Notes: generated by a model not told the origin, from the letters alone. DNA of 64,000 nt from Halalkalicoccus tibetensis (GCF_037996645.1 NZ_JBBMXV010000003.1:496001-560000); one strand, 5' to 3'. Shown: positions 1 through 9,281, counted from the first letter of the stretch. Numbers and translations: made by a program.

Positions 1-828
1 CTCGCCGTCGTTGTTGATCAGCAGGCCGTACTGGTAGCCGTCGACGCGGTTCGCGCCGCCCTCGTAGTCGGGCGCCTCGCTGTCGATCAGCGCCATGTGC
101 GCGCCGCCCCACTGCCCGGTCGCGCGGCCGCCCGCGTCGAGCACCATCTCGATCCCCTCCCCGGTGTTGTACCGGCTGCCGCGGACCTTCATCGCGTCGT
201 AGTCGGAGCCGTAGTAGCGGGTGCGCTTCTCCTCGCTCGACTCGTAACCGCCGGCGGCGACGATGACGGCGTCGGCCTTGAACTCGACCTCGCCGTCGTC
301 GTTTCGGGCGCGGACCCCCGCGACCTCGCCGTCCTCGAAGACGAGTTCGCGCGCTTCGGTCCGGTATTCGAAGGTCGCGCCCTCCTCTTCGGCTGCCTCG
401 ACGAGCGCGCTGACGAGCTGCTCGCCGTCGAAGAACGTCCGCGCGACCGTGTAACCGGAGTTGAGCGGCTCCATGTCCCACTCGACGCCGCGTTCGGTGA
501 GCCACTCGACGGTCGGTCCGATCTCGTCGACGATCGTCCGGGCCAGGTCGTCGTCGGCCCGTCCGTTCGTCTGCTTCATGATGTCGGCGTAGAAGTCGTC
601 CGGCGAGTAGTCGTTGATGTCGAACTCGTAGCCGTACTGTTCGAGGTCGGCCTCGGTCGACGCGACGCGGAACGACTCGCTGTGCCACGTGTGCCCACCG
701 CGTTTCTCCTTGGGGGATTTCTCGAGAACGGTGACGTCCATCCCGAGTTCGGCCGCCCGATTGGCCGCGCTCAGTCCCGCGATACCACACCCTACGACTA
801 CGAGTCGCTGATCGTTGACTGCGTCCAT
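1..828 (-). CDS. FAD-dependent oxidoreductase, fumarate reductase/succinate dehydrogenase flavoprotein-like (partial)
   Basis: Open from an ATG at 828 to the window edge, giving 276 codons without a stop, so the C-terminus lies outside. The protein opens with a dinucleotide-binding beta-alpha-beta unit, VVVGCGIAGLSAAN at about residues 9-22, followed by the acidic end of the second strand (VTVLEKS), as in FAD-binding flavoproteins. The spread of later motifs, including a GG-rich segment ending in VIVAAGGYE, matches the fumarate reductase/3-ketosteroid dehydrogenase/tricarballylate dehydrogenase superfamily. These enzymes oxidise or reduce a C-C bond next to a carboxyl or keto group. It is divergent from the alcohol dehydrogenase at 932 and sits among organic-acid catabolism genes, so a redox role on an unsaturated acid is likely. 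The exact substrate cannot be told from the sequence. Confidence 0.88.
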   Translation of the reverse strand, partial: MDAVNDQRLVVVGCGIAGLSAANRAAELGMDVTVLEKSPKEKRGGHTWHSESFRVASTEADLEQYGYEFDINDYSPDDFYADIMKQTNGRADDDLARTIVDEIGPTVEWLTERGVEWDMEPLNSGYTVARTFFDGEQLVSALVEAAEEEGATFEYRTEARELVFEDGEVAGVRARNDDGEVEFKADAVIVAAGGYESSEEKRTRYYGSDYDAMKVRGSRYNTGEGIEMVLDAGGRATGQWGGAHMALIDSEAPDYEGGANRVDGYQYGLLINNDGE

Positions 829-931
829 CCCTACCAAGAACGTAAAAGGGAACCACCATAGACGTTTCGTCACACGGCCCATCCACTCCGGCCGTCCGAG
901 GATATTTCTACCAGCCGGTGGACGGGGCGGT

Positions 932-2041
932 ATGGACGCGATCGTCGTCGGGGAGTTCGGATCGTCGAGCGTCGTGGACGTAGAGCGCCCCGAACCGGGG
1001 AACGGCGAGGCGCTGATCGACGTCTCGCGAGTACAGCTGAGCGTAACCGAGTGTCTCCTCTATCGGGGTCGGGAGGTCGCCCACTACGACGCCGTCGAGC
1101 AGGCAATCCACGGAGGGGAGGTTGGAGCCCGGCTGTTCGGCCACGAGTTCTGTGGCGAGGTCGTCGAGTGCGGCCCGGACGTCGAGGCGTTCGCCGTCGG
1201 CGATCGCGTGTACGCGCCGGGAAAGATCCACTGTGGCTCGTGTCCGTACTGCCGTTCGGGGTATGCCAACTACTGCCTTGACACGACTGCCATCGGCTAC
1301 GACAGACCGGGGGCGCTCGCCGAGTACGTCCGACTCCCGACCGGTCCGCTCCGGGCGCTTCCCGACGGCGTCTCCGATGCGGCAGGCGCGGCCCTCCAGC
1401 CGCTCGCGAGTTCGGTCCTCTGTACGATCGATGCGGGAATCGAGCCTGGCGACGACGTCCTCGTCGTCGGGGCGGGTGTGATGGGCTTCCACTGTGCGAT
1501 GCTCGCACGGCGGTTCGGCGCGGGTGAGGTCTACGCCGTCGACGTCAGGGAACGCCCCCTCTCGATCGCGGCCGACTGCGGCATCACGCCGATCGACGCG
1601 ACGGAGACCGATCCCGTCGCGGAGATCCGGGCCGCGACGGGCGGGCTGGGCGCCGACGTCGCGTTCGCCGCGGTCGGCGGCGAGCAGTCACACGCCACCG
1701 ACGGCGACGCCCCTCTCGCACAGGCATTCCGCGCGCTCCGTCGGGGCGGGACGCTCCTCCAGGTCGGCCACATCGAGGGGGAGATCGAAATGACGCCTCG
1801 TGTCGCCAGATCGAAGGCGGTCCGTTGGGAGAACCCGCGAAAGGGCGTCGCGAACGTCAGCCCGGGAACGGACACCGGCGAGCTCGCTGCCGAGTTGGTC
1901 GCGTCCGATACGATCTCCGTCGAGGAGTACGTCACTCACGAACTCGATGGCCTCGAATCCTTCGAGGAGGCGGTTGAGATCACGCTCGACAAGCAGACAC
2001 ACGATGCACTCGGGCCGGCACAAATCGTGCTTGACAACTAG
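932..2041 (+). CDS. Zinc-dependent medium-chain alcohol dehydrogenase
   Basis: A 369-residue member of the medium-chain dehydrogenase/reductase superfamily, which oxidises an alcohol to an aldehyde or ketone with NAD(P)+. Catalytic zinc ligands are visible as the Cys of SVTECLL and the GHEFCGEV motif; the structural zinc site is CGSCPYCRSGYANYC with the four-cysteine spacing of the family. A Rossmann motif VLVVGAGVMGFH follows at the middle of the protein. I chose the ATG at 932; the reading frame extends further upstream, but that part overlaps the divergent flavoprotein and its promoter. It is first in a plus-strand run with the PrpF-like and NicX-like genes. It resembles threonine/sorbitol dehydrogenase-like enzymes, and the substrate is not predictable. 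Confidence 0.93.
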   Translation: MDAIVVGEFGSSSVVDVERPEPGNGEALIDVSRVQLSVTECLLYRGREVAHYDAVEQAIHGGEVGARLFGHEFCGEVVECGPDVEAFAVGDRVYAPGKIHCGSCPYCRSGYANYCLDTTAIGYDRPGALAEYVRLPTGPLRALPDGVSDAAGAALQPLASSVLCTIDAGIEPGDDVLVVGAGVMGFHCAMLARRFGAGEVYAVDVRERPLSIAADCGITPIDATETDPVAEIRAATGGLGADVAFAAVGGEQSHATDGDAPLAQAFRALRRGGTLLQVGHIEGEIEMTPRVARSKAVRWENPRKGVANVSPGTDTGELAAELVASDTISVEEYVTHELDGLESFEEAVEITLDKQTHDALGPAQIVLDN

Positions 2042-2135
2042 TTCGGCATCCCCCTGGTAACGAGACGGACGCCCTGATGCCGAACGAAGCTGCCGATCGC
2101 GAACGCCTAATATCCCCGGCCGTGAGGCCCGACAT

Positions 2136-3290
2136 ATGTCGGACCCAGAGTCGACGCTACAACGGGGCATCGACGGCCACCTCATTCGGGGCGGAACCAG
2201 CAAGGGGTTCTTCGCGGATCCAGCGGCGTTCCCGGCCGATCCGGCCGAACGCAACGAGCTCGTTCTCGAGCTGTTCGGGTCGCCGGACCCGTTGCAGGTC
2301 GACGGCCTCGGCGGCTCGCACACGCACACGAGCAAGCTGATGCTGGTCGGCGAGAGCGATCGCGAGGACGCCGACCTCGCCTACCGGTACGCGCAGGTCG
2401 GCATCGACGAGGCGACGGTCGACTGGGACGGCAACTGCGGCAATCTCGCGAGCGCCGTCGGCGTCTACGGGGTTCTCGAGGGACTCGTCGCGTCCTCCGA
2501 GCCGACGACGACGGTCCAGATCCACAGCGAGAACACCGACTCCCTGCTCGAACAGAAAGTCCCGGTCACGAACGGGAAGCCCGACCCCTATGGGGACGCC
2601 CGGATCGACGGCGTCCCCGGCTCCGGCGCGCGCGTCCCGACCCGGTATCTCGATCCCTGTGGCGGGATGCTCGGTGCAGCGCTTCCCACCGGAAACGCGA
2701 CCGACGAGCTCGTGGTCGACGGCGAGTCCCACACGGTTTCGATCGTCGACGCGACCAACGTCACGGTCTTCCTCCGCGCGGGCGCACTGGGACTCGAGGG
2801 AACCGAGTCGCCATCGGAGATCGAGGAAGACGACGGGCTTCTCGAGCGGCTCGAACGGATCCGGGCGGCGGCCTGCGTCGAACTCGGGCTCATCGACGAC
2901 CCCGATCGCGCCCCGATCGAGCGCCCGACCATGCCGTTCGTCGCCGTCGTCGCCCCGCCGCGGGACTACGCGACGACCGTCGGCTGCGACGTCGCTGCCG
3001 ATAACGTCGACGTCACCGCCCGAATGGTCTCGACGGGCCGACCGCATCACGCCTACGCGACGACCGGGGCGATGTGTCTCGCGGCGGCGACGCGGCTCCC
3101 GGGGACGATCCCGAACGAGGTCGCCCGTGGGGTCGGCGAGGCGGTGCGGATTGGCCACCCGAAGGGGGTGATACGGATCGGCGTCGACGCGGACGCCGCG
3201 GCGGGGTCAATCCGGAGCGTCTCCATCGACCGGACGGCCCGACTCCTGATGAGCGGGACGGCGTTCGCCCGCGATCTCGACCGGGCGTAA
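2136..3290 (+). CDS. PrpF-family isomerase (methylitaconate/oxalomesaconate-type)
   Basis: A 384-residue protein of the PrpF family, which has a double diaminopimelate-epimerase fold and shifts a double bond in unsaturated di- or tricarboxylic acids (2-methylaconitate, 3-methylitaconate or 4-oxalomesaconate, depending on the member). The N-terminal RGGTSKG, the THTSK lysine at about residue 67 and the NCGN cysteine at about residue 101 correspond to the conserved Lys and Cys pair described for PrpF. A second-half GGM motif and the MPFVAVV segment are also present. It lies between an alcohol dehydrogenase and a NicX-like enzyme and near two carboxylate transporters, which supports organic-acid catabolism. 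No 2-methylcitrate synthase or lyase is in the window, so a propionate role is not supported here. Confidence 0.9.
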   Translation: MSDPESTLQRGIDGHLIRGGTSKGFFADPAAFPADPAERNELVLELFGSPDPLQVDGLGGSHTHTSKLMLVGESDREDADLAYRYAQVGIDEATVDWDGNCGNLASAVGVYGVLEGLVASSEPTTTVQIHSENTDSLLEQKVPVTNGKPDPYGDARIDGVPGSGARVPTRYLDPCGGMLGAALPTGNATDELVVDGESHTVSIVDATNVTVFLRAGALGLEGTESPSEIEEDDGLLERLERIRAAACVELGLIDDPDRAPIERPTMPFVAVVAPPRDYATTVGCDVAADNVDVTARMVSTGRPHHAYATTGAMCLAAATRLPGTIPNEVARGVGEAVRIGHPKGVIRIGVDADAAAGSIRSVSIDRTARLLMSGTAFARDLDRA

Positions 3291-3370
3291 GTGGGAGCTG
3301 AGACGTGGTCCGACGACCCGTGTCGGGCGCATCAGGAACGTATTAGTAGCCGCCTGTGTGATGACGAGTC

Positions 3371-4354
3371 ATGGACTCAGTCCAGGAGATGAAAGGTGCG
3401 AGCATCGTCGTTGAGACCTGCGCCGCGATCGAACCCGATGAGGACGTCCTCGTGGTCTCGGACTGGCAGGTCGCAGACGTCGCCGAGCGGGTCGCTGCTG
3501 CGGCCAACGAACGCGACGCCAACGTCACGATGACGCTCATGGAACCGCGCGAGTACGACGGCAACGAACCCGAGGAGGTCGTCGCCGCGGCGATGATGGA
3601 GGCGGACGTGATCATCACGCCCGTCCACCGCTCGATCACCCATTCGTCGGCGGCGGCCGAGGCCAAGGAGAACGGCGCCCGCATCATCAGCATGGTCAAG
3701 TTCACCGACGAGCAGCTCGTCCGCGGCGGCCTCTACGCCGACTACGAGGGAATGCGTCCCCACTGCGAGGAGATGGCCCGCCGGTTCTCCGAGGCCAGCG
3801 AGGCGCGCGTCACCTCGCCCCAGGGGACCGACGTCACCGTCGACCTTGAGGGACGCGAGGGCAACGCCCACCCCGGTATCGCCGACGAGCCCGGCGAGTT
3901 CACCGCGCTGGTCCACATCGAGTCGAACATCGCTCCGGTCGAGGGCGGCACCGACGGCACCGTCGTCTTCGACGGTGCGATCCCGAACCTCGACATCGGC
4001 GTCCTCGAGGATCCGGTCACGATGGAGATCGAGGACGGTGCCGTCACCTCGGTCGAGGGCGGCAAGGAGGCCGAGAAGATCCAACGCGTCTGGGAAGAAC
4101 ACGACGATCCGGCCGTCTACAACATCGCACAGCTCGCCGTCGGAATGAACCCGGAGTGTCCGGAGTTCAACGGCTGGTTCTCGAACGACCACGGTCGCTA
4201 CGGCAACGTCCACTTCGGAATCGGCACTAGCAGCAACCTCGGCGGGACGACGCGTGCCCCGGTCCACTTCGACGCGATGATGGCCGAGCCGACCCTCGAG
4301 TTCGACGGCGAGACCGTCGTCGAGAACGGCGAGTTCACGTTCTTCGACCGATAG
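3371..4354 (+). CDS. NicX/M29-aminopeptidase-like metalloenzyme
   Basis: A 327-residue protein of the M29 (aminopeptidase T) fold group, which also contains 2,5-dihydroxypyridine 5,6-dioxygenase (NicX). The C-terminal VHFDAMM has the His-x-Asp pair (about H299/D301) used as metal ligands in both subfamilies, and NVHFGIG supplies a further His (about H281). Where M29 peptidases carry a metal-binding Glu in a GE motif, this protein has a Gln (NIAQLAVGMNP), so a classic dinuclear peptidase site is doubtful. Together with PrpF, a flavoprotein and carboxylate transporters, this favours a mononuclear iron ring-cleaving or related catabolic role over peptide cleavage, but that is inference. The start at 3371 follows a 70-nt gap after the PrpF-like gene; the genes are probably co-transcribed. 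Confidence 0.85.
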   Translation: MDSVQEMKGASIVVETCAAIEPDEDVLVVSDWQVADVAERVAAAANERDANVTMTLMEPREYDGNEPEEVVAAAMMEADVIITPVHRSITHSSAAAEAKENGARIISMVKFTDEQLVRGGLYADYEGMRPHCEEMARRFSEASEARVTSPQGTDVTVDLEGREGNAHPGIADEPGEFTALVHIESNIAPVEGGTDGTVVFDGAIPNLDIGVLEDPVTMEIEDGAVTSVEGGKEAEKIQRVWEEHDDPAVYNIAQLAVGMNPECPEFNGWFSNDHGRYGNVHFGIGTSSNLGGTTRAPVHFDAMMAEPTLEFDGETVVENGEFTFFDR

Positions 4355-4396
4355 AAAGAATCGTGACCGGTGACCGGCGATTCTGCCGGCTGCCGG

Positions 4397-5890
4397 CTAC
4401 CGACTATCGAGATAGCTTTTGATCTTCGGCGAGATGAACGGCCCCAGCAGGATCACCAGGGTCATGATGACCAGGAGGACCGAGATCGGCCTTGTCACGA
4501 AGATCGCATACGACCCCTCGGAGAGCTGGAGCGACCGCAAGAGGTTCTCCTCGGCAATCTCGCCGAGGATCACCCCGAGCAACAGCGCAATGATCGAATA
4601 GTCGTGTTGGACCATGAAGTACCCGATCACCCCCAGCAACAGCACGACCCAGACGTCGAACCAGTTAGTTTCCAAGGCGTATCCACCCATGATCGAGAGC
4701 ACCACGACGACCGGGATGATGACGTGGGTGTTGATCTGCGTGAGGACTCCCAACCGCGTCACCAGGAAGATTCCGCCAAGCAGGATCAACACGTTACCGA
4801 TCAGCAGTGCAAGCAGGAACGTGTAGGTGGTGGCGAGCTCGGCGTCGAACAGGTCGGGACCGGGGTTGATCCCGTGCATCAACAGCGCGCCAAGCAGTAC
4901 GGCGGAAGCGCCGCTACCGGGGATCCCAAACGAGAGTGTCGGAATGAGCGATCCACCGATCGTCCCGTTGTTCGACGCCTCGGTCGCGAGGACACCAAGT
5001 GGGTTTCCGGCGCCGAACGACTCTTGGTCCTTTGAGGATCGGACTGCCTCCCCGTAGGCGAAGAAGTTCGCTACTGTGGCCCCTGCCCCGGGAATCGATC
5101 CAATGAACATTCCCATATACCCGTATTTGACCGTAGCAACTGGATGATTGAGGACTGTTTTTACCCCGGAGAGGAGATCTCCAGTCATGTCGATCGATTT
5201 GTCGGCTATTCCGCCTTCCTGAGCGGCCAGCTTGATCATCTCGGCGATAGCGAAGACGCCGATGAGCGCCGCGATGAAGTCGATCCCGTCGTAGAGCGCC
5301 AGACTCCCGAATGTGTATCTCTCCTCGGGGCTGTTTGGGGCAATACCGATCGCGGTGATCATCAGCCCGAAGGCGCCGGCCGTGAGTCCCTTAATCAAGG
5401 ATCCCCGGACGACGACGGTGATCATCGCGATCCCGAGGATCGCCATGAGGAAGTACTCGGGCGAGCCGAACGCGAGCACGACCTCAATGATGATCGGCGA
5501 CAGCAACAGCAGGGTCGCGACCGAAAAGAATCCGGCGATGGCCGACGCCGTCGCGGCCAACGAGAGGGCCTCTACCGCTTCGCCCTTCTGTGACATCGGA
5601 TAGCCGTCGAGCGTCGTCGCCGCAGATCCGCCTGTTCCGGGCACGTTCACGAGGATCGCGGGAATGGACCCACCGTACATCGACCCGCTGTACATCCCGA
5701 CCAAGAGAACGAGGGCGTTCGTCGGCGAGAGCGGGAGCGTGAGGGGGAGAACGATCGCCATTCCCAGTGCGGACCCGATGCCGGGAAGCGCCCCCGCGAC
5801 GATCCCGAGCAGGAGCCCGAGGATGACCCAGCCCATCGTCGGCCAGCTGAACAGTACCGACGCTGCCTCGGAAACCGATTCGACGACCAT
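4397..5890 (-). CDS. tctA: Tripartite tricarboxylate transporter large permease TctA
   Basis: A 497-residue, highly hydrophobic membrane protein with about a dozen predicted transmembrane segments. It carries the two Gly/Pro-rich signature loops of TctA: GALPGIGSALGM near the N-terminus, and GSIPGAGATVANF with SFGIPGSGASAVLLG in the middle. TctA forms the ion-driven channel of the TTT importer for citrate-like acids and related compounds. The start at 5890 was chosen because it lies one base beyond the TctB stop and has a GAGGTG ribosome-binding site eight bases upstream; the longer frame to 5923 overlaps TctB. The minus-strand order is C, B, A. Confidence 0.95.
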   Translation of the reverse strand: MVVESVSEAASVLFSWPTMGWVILGLLLGIVAGALPGIGSALGMAIVLPLTLPLSPTNALVLLVGMYSGSMYGGSIPAILVNVPGTGGSAATTLDGYPMSQKGEAVEALSLAATASAIAGFFSVATLLLLSPIIIEVVLAFGSPEYFLMAILGIAMITVVVRGSLIKGLTAGAFGLMITAIGIAPNSPEERYTFGSLALYDGIDFIAALIGVFAIAEMIKLAAQEGGIADKSIDMTGDLLSGVKTVLNHPVATVKYGYMGMFIGSIPGAGATVANFFAYGEAVRSSKDQESFGAGNPLGVLATEASNNGTIGGSLIPTLSFGIPGSGASAVLLGALLMHGINPGPDLFDAELATTYTFLLALLIGNVLILLGGIFLVTRLGVLTQINTHVIIPVVVVLSIMGGYALETNWFDVWVVLLLGVIGYFMVQHDYSIIALLLGVILGEIAEENLLRSLQLSEGSYAIFVTRPISVLLVIMTLVILLGPFISPKIKSYLDSR

Positions 5891-5891
5891 C

Positions 5892-6458
5892 TCAGAGCCC
5901 ACCTCTGTTGACGATCTCCCCACTGTCCACGGGGATGTTCACGAACTCCATGAAGCCAAACCCGATCATGAATGAGAGGGGGACGATGACGGCGAGGACA
6001 CGCCATGACAGCTTAAACCAGAGCCCGTAGATGAGGACGAACACTGGGGTTACCCACATCAGCCCGGCGACGTATCCGGCTAGTGCGTAGCCGATCGCTG
6101 CGGCGGCGGCAAACACCGAGTCGGGGATCGGCCGCCCGACCGAGGAGAAGGTGCTTTCTACCTCGCCATCGAGCTCGTCGTCTATCTCCTTGTCCTCCTC
6201 CACGTCGATCAACTGTGACTCGTTGGTGACGATCGAATAGATCGGTTCGGGAAGCACCGGACGCAGGAGGAGTAGCACCGATCCGAATATCACGAATCCT
6301 GCCATGATCCGGGGGAAGATCGTGGCGGAGGTCGCTTGGAAGTCATAGGACTGAATAAACATGTATACCGCCGGAATGAGCATCGTAAACAGAATTACGT
6401 ACTCCGTGTTTATCCTCTCCGTCGCTTTGCGGAAAACCGATTCAAGAGTCATAATCAA
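5892..6458 (-). CDS. tctB: Tripartite tricarboxylate transporter small permease TctB
   Basis: A 188-residue membrane protein with about four hydrophobic segments: residues 18-36, 44-64, 112-128 and 139-180 as a split pair. This matches the four-helix TctB subunit in size and layout. An acidic loop of about 40 residues rich in Glu and Asp separates the halves, a common haloarchaeal trait. It sits between the receptor gene upstream and TctA downstream, with only one base before TctA, so translation is probably coupled. A second ATG two codons in could also be the start. Sequence conservation of TctB is always weak, so the call rests on hydropathy and gene order. Confidence 0.88.
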   Translation of the reverse strand: MIMTLESVFRKATERINTEYVILFTMLIPAVYMFIQSYDFQATSATIFPRIMAGFVIFGSVLLLLRPVLPEPIYSIVTNESQLIDVEEDKEIDDELDGEVESTFSSVGRPIPDSVFAAAAAIGYALAGYVAGLMWVTPVFVLIYGLWFKLSWRVLAVIVPLSFMIGFGFMEFVNIPVDSGEIVNRGGL

Positions 6459-6564
6459 CTGATGTGCGTTTTCGATTAATGGGTGTCTGGGACATTGTGT
6501 CGTTCGATAGTGGGATACCGACCGCTGTGATTTCCGCGCTTCTCCTCCCGTTGTGACCTATCGA

Positions 6565-7575
6565 TCAGCCCTCCTGTTCGGCTTCGCGCACCTCTTCGAG
6601 GTCGATGGCATCCGGGATCTCATCGTAGGCCTCCTGGACGACCTCTTCGGCTTCCTCGCCGGTTCCGAAGAGGACCTCGTTTCCGGTTTCCTCGGACCAC
6701 TCCTCCATCTCGTCGGACGTCATGACCGTCTCGAGGGCGTCCTCCCATGCCTCGACGACCTCGTCGGGTGTGTCCGGCGGGGCGTACATGCCGCGCGAGA
6801 GCTCGACGATGTAGTCGATCTCCTCGTATCCCTGGTCGGTGATCGACTCCTCGTCCGGAAACACCGAGGATCCGTCCTCGGCGAGCACGGTGACGAGGTC
6901 GACACCCCCGTCCTCGACCGCCGAAAGGGCGGCCGAGTCCGTACTGACCGCCGCGGGGACCTCGCCCGAGAGCGTGGCCTCCACTGCGGGGCCAGAGCCG
7001 TCGTACCCGACATACTGATCCCAGTTGAGACCGTGGGAGTTGCGCATGATCGTCGCCATGACGTGGTCGACGCCACCGCGCTCTTTCCCGCTGAAGTTCG
7101 TCAGCTCCCCGTCGTCGTACCGATCAATCAGGTCGCCGTAGTCCTCGATCTCGTGTTCGGGGTTGGCGACGACGACGAACGGGGTCGAGGCGAACAGACC
7201 GAGGCCGGTCGCGTTCTCAAGTTCGTAGTCCTGTGGGGTGACCATTTCGGAGACCGGCGTGGACGGTGGGTTGTACGCGGCCACTGTGTAGCCGTCCGGC
7301 TCCGACTGCATCATCTCCCCGGTTCCCCGAAGCGATGCAGCGCCGGAGATGTTCTCGATCGCGATGTTTACACCCAGCTCCTCGCTGAGGTGTGGTGACA
7401 TCTCGCGGGCGTAAACGTCTGTCCCGCCACCCTGACTGAAGGGAATGATCCAGGTGATGTCCTGCTCCGGGTAATCTCCACCGTCCCCCTCGTCCTCGCC
7501 AAGACAGCCCGCTAGACCGGTCAATGAAACCGCCGAAACGACTCCCGCTCGCTTCGCGAACGAACGCCTGCTCAT
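6565..7575 (-). CDS. tctC: TctC-type substrate-binding lipoprotein of the TTT importer
   Basis: A 336-residue extracytoplasmic receptor. The N-terminus has a Tat signal MSRRSFAKRAGVV, a hydrophobic stretch and a lipobox LAGC, so it is exported folded and probably lipid-anchored. The mature protein starts with an acidic linker and then shows the TctC/Bug family opening IPFSQGGGTDVYAR. The start at 7575 places the twin arginine at residues 3-4. Starts at 7602 and 7632 are open, but a TATA-like box at 7651-7658 would place the transcript start close to 7625, which argues against 7632. It leads the tctCBA operon and defines its specificity, probably a di- or tricarboxylate or aromatic acid. Confidence 0.92.
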   Translation of the reverse strand: MSRRSFAKRAGVVSAVSLTGLAGCLGEDEGDGGDYPEQDITWIIPFSQGGGTDVYAREMSPHLSEELGVNIAIENISGAASLRGTGEMMQSEPDGYTVAAYNPPSTPVSEMVTPQDYELENATGLGLFASTPFVVVANPEHEIEDYGDLIDRYDDGELTNFSGKERGGVDHVMATIMRNSHGLNWDQYVGYDGSGPAVEATLSGEVPAAVSTDSAALSAVEDGGVDLVTVLAEDGSSVFPDEESITDQGYEEIDYIVELSRGMYAPPDTPDEVVEAWEDALETVMTSDEMEEWSEETGNEVLFGTGEEAEEVVQEAYDEIPDAIDLEEVREAEQEG

Positions 7576-7650
7576 GTCGCATTTACTGATATCTCTTGCC
7601 ATTGCATACCACACTCTCTTAGACGCAGTCATATAGTTAACGGTTCACAA

Positions 7651-7658
7651 TTATATAA
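7651..7658 (-). promoter_or_regulatory. TATA-like promoter element for tctCBA
   Basis: On the minus strand the sequence reads CCTTATATAATT, a good archaeal TATA box. It lies about 75 bases upstream of the chosen tctC start, leaving a leader of roughly 50 bases. No obvious operator was recognised. Confidence 0.45.
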
Positions 7659-7727
7659 GGGCCACACGTTATATCGAAAATATGCCTGGGCTACTAGGTG
7701 TCCCAACCCTCGATTCGTAACAGGCGT

Positions 7728-9191
7728 TCATCGGATCAGGGGCCAGTAGAGGACCCACGAGAGGATGATGATCAGGGTCGAGTATAGCATCGTCACGAGA
7801 CTAAACGCGAACACATCACGCGACGTCAGCGGCCCTCGGTCGAACGATAGCAACACTGCCGTCGTGTTGAAGGGGAGGAAGGTGGTCGAGCCGATGATCA
7901 TGAGGACAGAAAAAGCCAGGAAAAGCTGATCGAGACCGAGCACCTCACCGAATTCGAGGATGATCGGTAGAACAACGACGATCGCGGCGGAGGCCGTTGA
8001 AAAGAAGACACGTAAAACTACGGCCAGAGCGAGGAGGGCCCCGACCGATTGCCACGTGTTGAAAGCGCTGAATGGGATGAGGCCGAGCAGCGAATTGACG
8101 ACGACGTCGAGGGCGCCGGTCGACTGCATCACCTCGAGGATGGAGAACATAGCCCCGATCAGGAACAGTATTCCCCAGCTCACTTCGGCGATATCGTCCT
8201 TCGTGATGACTCCTATTCCGGGCAACGAGAGAACGGTCACGGCCGCGATCGCGGGAAGGATCGTCGGTATTCCAGTAAACGATCCAACGATCCAGGCGAG
8301 GACCGCCCCGAGCATGACCCAGCCGACGATCCGCTCGTCGCGCGTGAGCGGGTCCGTCTGCTCATCGCCGTTCATCACCGCCTCCACGAGTTCCTCGTCC
8401 TCACCGTTCGAGTCCGGTGAGATGGTCTGTGAGTCATCGACGGAGTAGATCTTTTCGGCGGTAACCGCCGAGAGGGCGTAGAGCGCGACCGTCGGTGGGA
8501 TCATGAATATCCCCCACTCAACCCAGGTGATTGGCCGCACGGACGACTGGATCAGTTCGGAGGTGATGATCGCCATCCCTCCACCCGTCATGAGCGCCAT
8601 CGAGGCGATCGGGTTAATGTGGCCCAGGATGAAAAAAGAGGTCCGCTCGAAGTTACTGTTGGAGCCGAGCTGATAGACATCCGTTATCTGCCGGACGACG
8701 GGGATGAACGTCACCGTCCGGGCGACGGCGGAGGGCATGAGAAAGGACAGCCCGAGCAGGTTGATTGATAGCGACCGAACGGACTCGCGTGGTGTGCTCG
8801 TTGCCGAGAGCATCCGTTGTGCGACCCGCTCGTCCAGACCGACTTTTGAGATGGAGTGGCCGAGCAGTAACAGCAACAGGAGGAAGAAGACGAGCGTTTC
8901 GGCGTAGCCGGTGACGGCCTCCTCGAAGGAGTCGGTGACACCGAAAGCGAACAGGAGGGTGACGCTAAGTACGCTCGAAACGACGTACGGAACCGGCTTC
9001 GCGATCCATAGAACGATCGTCGCGGCGAAGACCGCCAGTGTTCGCTGGATCTCGATCGTTATGCCCTCAGGTGGAGGAACGACGAGGCCGACGAGGAGGA
9101 TTCCAACAGTGCAGACCACTCCGGCCAGCTGAGGGACTGATAAGGAGCTAGGGGGATCACTATCCGCTGAACCTGCCATATAACAGCTCAT
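7728..9191 (-). CDS. SLC13/DASS-family sodium-coupled anion symporter
   Basis: A membrane protein of about 487 residues with some 11-12 hydrophobic segments, fitting the divalent anion:sodium symporter family that takes up dicarboxylates, citrate or sulfate. Features include the paired helix-loop regions around MPSAVARTVTFIPVV and the C-terminal LPFNTTAVLLSF, which correspond to the two SNT-type substrate/sodium loops, here in altered form. A polar acidic loop sits in the middle. The start at 9191 (or 9179, MAGSADSDPP) was chosen because the longer open frame runs antisense to uspA and has no coding character. It follows tctC on the same strand, so two unrelated carboxylate importers sit side by side. 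Confidence 0.9.
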   Translation of the reverse strand: MSCYMAGSADSDPPSSLSVPQLAGVVCTVGILLVGLVVPPPEGITIEIQRTLAVFAATIVLWIAKPVPYVVSSVLSVTLLFAFGVTDSFEEAVTGYAETLVFFLLLLLLLGHSISKVGLDERVAQRMLSATSTPRESVRSLSINLLGLSFLMPSAVARTVTFIPVVRQITDVYQLGSNSNFERTSFFILGHINPIASMALMTGGGMAIITSELIQSSVRPITWVEWGIFMIPPTVALYALSAVTAEKIYSVDDSQTISPDSNGEDEELVEAVMNGDEQTDPLTRDERIVGWVMLGAVLAWIVGSFTGIPTILPAIAAVTVLSLPGIGVITKDDIAEVSWGILFLIGAMFSILEVMQSTGALDVVVNSLLGLIPFSAFNTWQSVGALLALAVVLRVFFSTASAAIVVVLPIILEFGEVLGLDQLFLAFSVLMIIGSTTFLPFNTTAVLLSFDRGPLTSRDVFAFSLVTMLYSTLIIILSWVLYWPLIR

Positions 9192-9244
9192 CCAACTGCT
9201 CACTAAAACACGATCAATGAGGCAAGAAATGTGACGACGCCGAT

Positions 9245-9257
9245 TAAGTATATATAT
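9245..9257 (+). promoter_or_regulatory. TATA-like promoter element for uspA
   Basis: TAAGTATATATAT is centred about 30 bases before the uspA ATG at 9282. This spacing would give a leaderless or nearly leaderless transcript, as is common in haloarchaea. Confidence 0.5.
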
Positions 9258-9281
9258 CTGAACTAGTAATGCAGATCTAGT

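Noticed and set aside
97-861. Plus-strand open frame of 254 codons
   Set aside because: Shadow of the flavoprotein on the other strand; no family and arginine/valine-biased translation.
2157-3158. Minus-strand open frame of 333 codons
   Set aside because: Antisense shadow of the PrpF-like gene.
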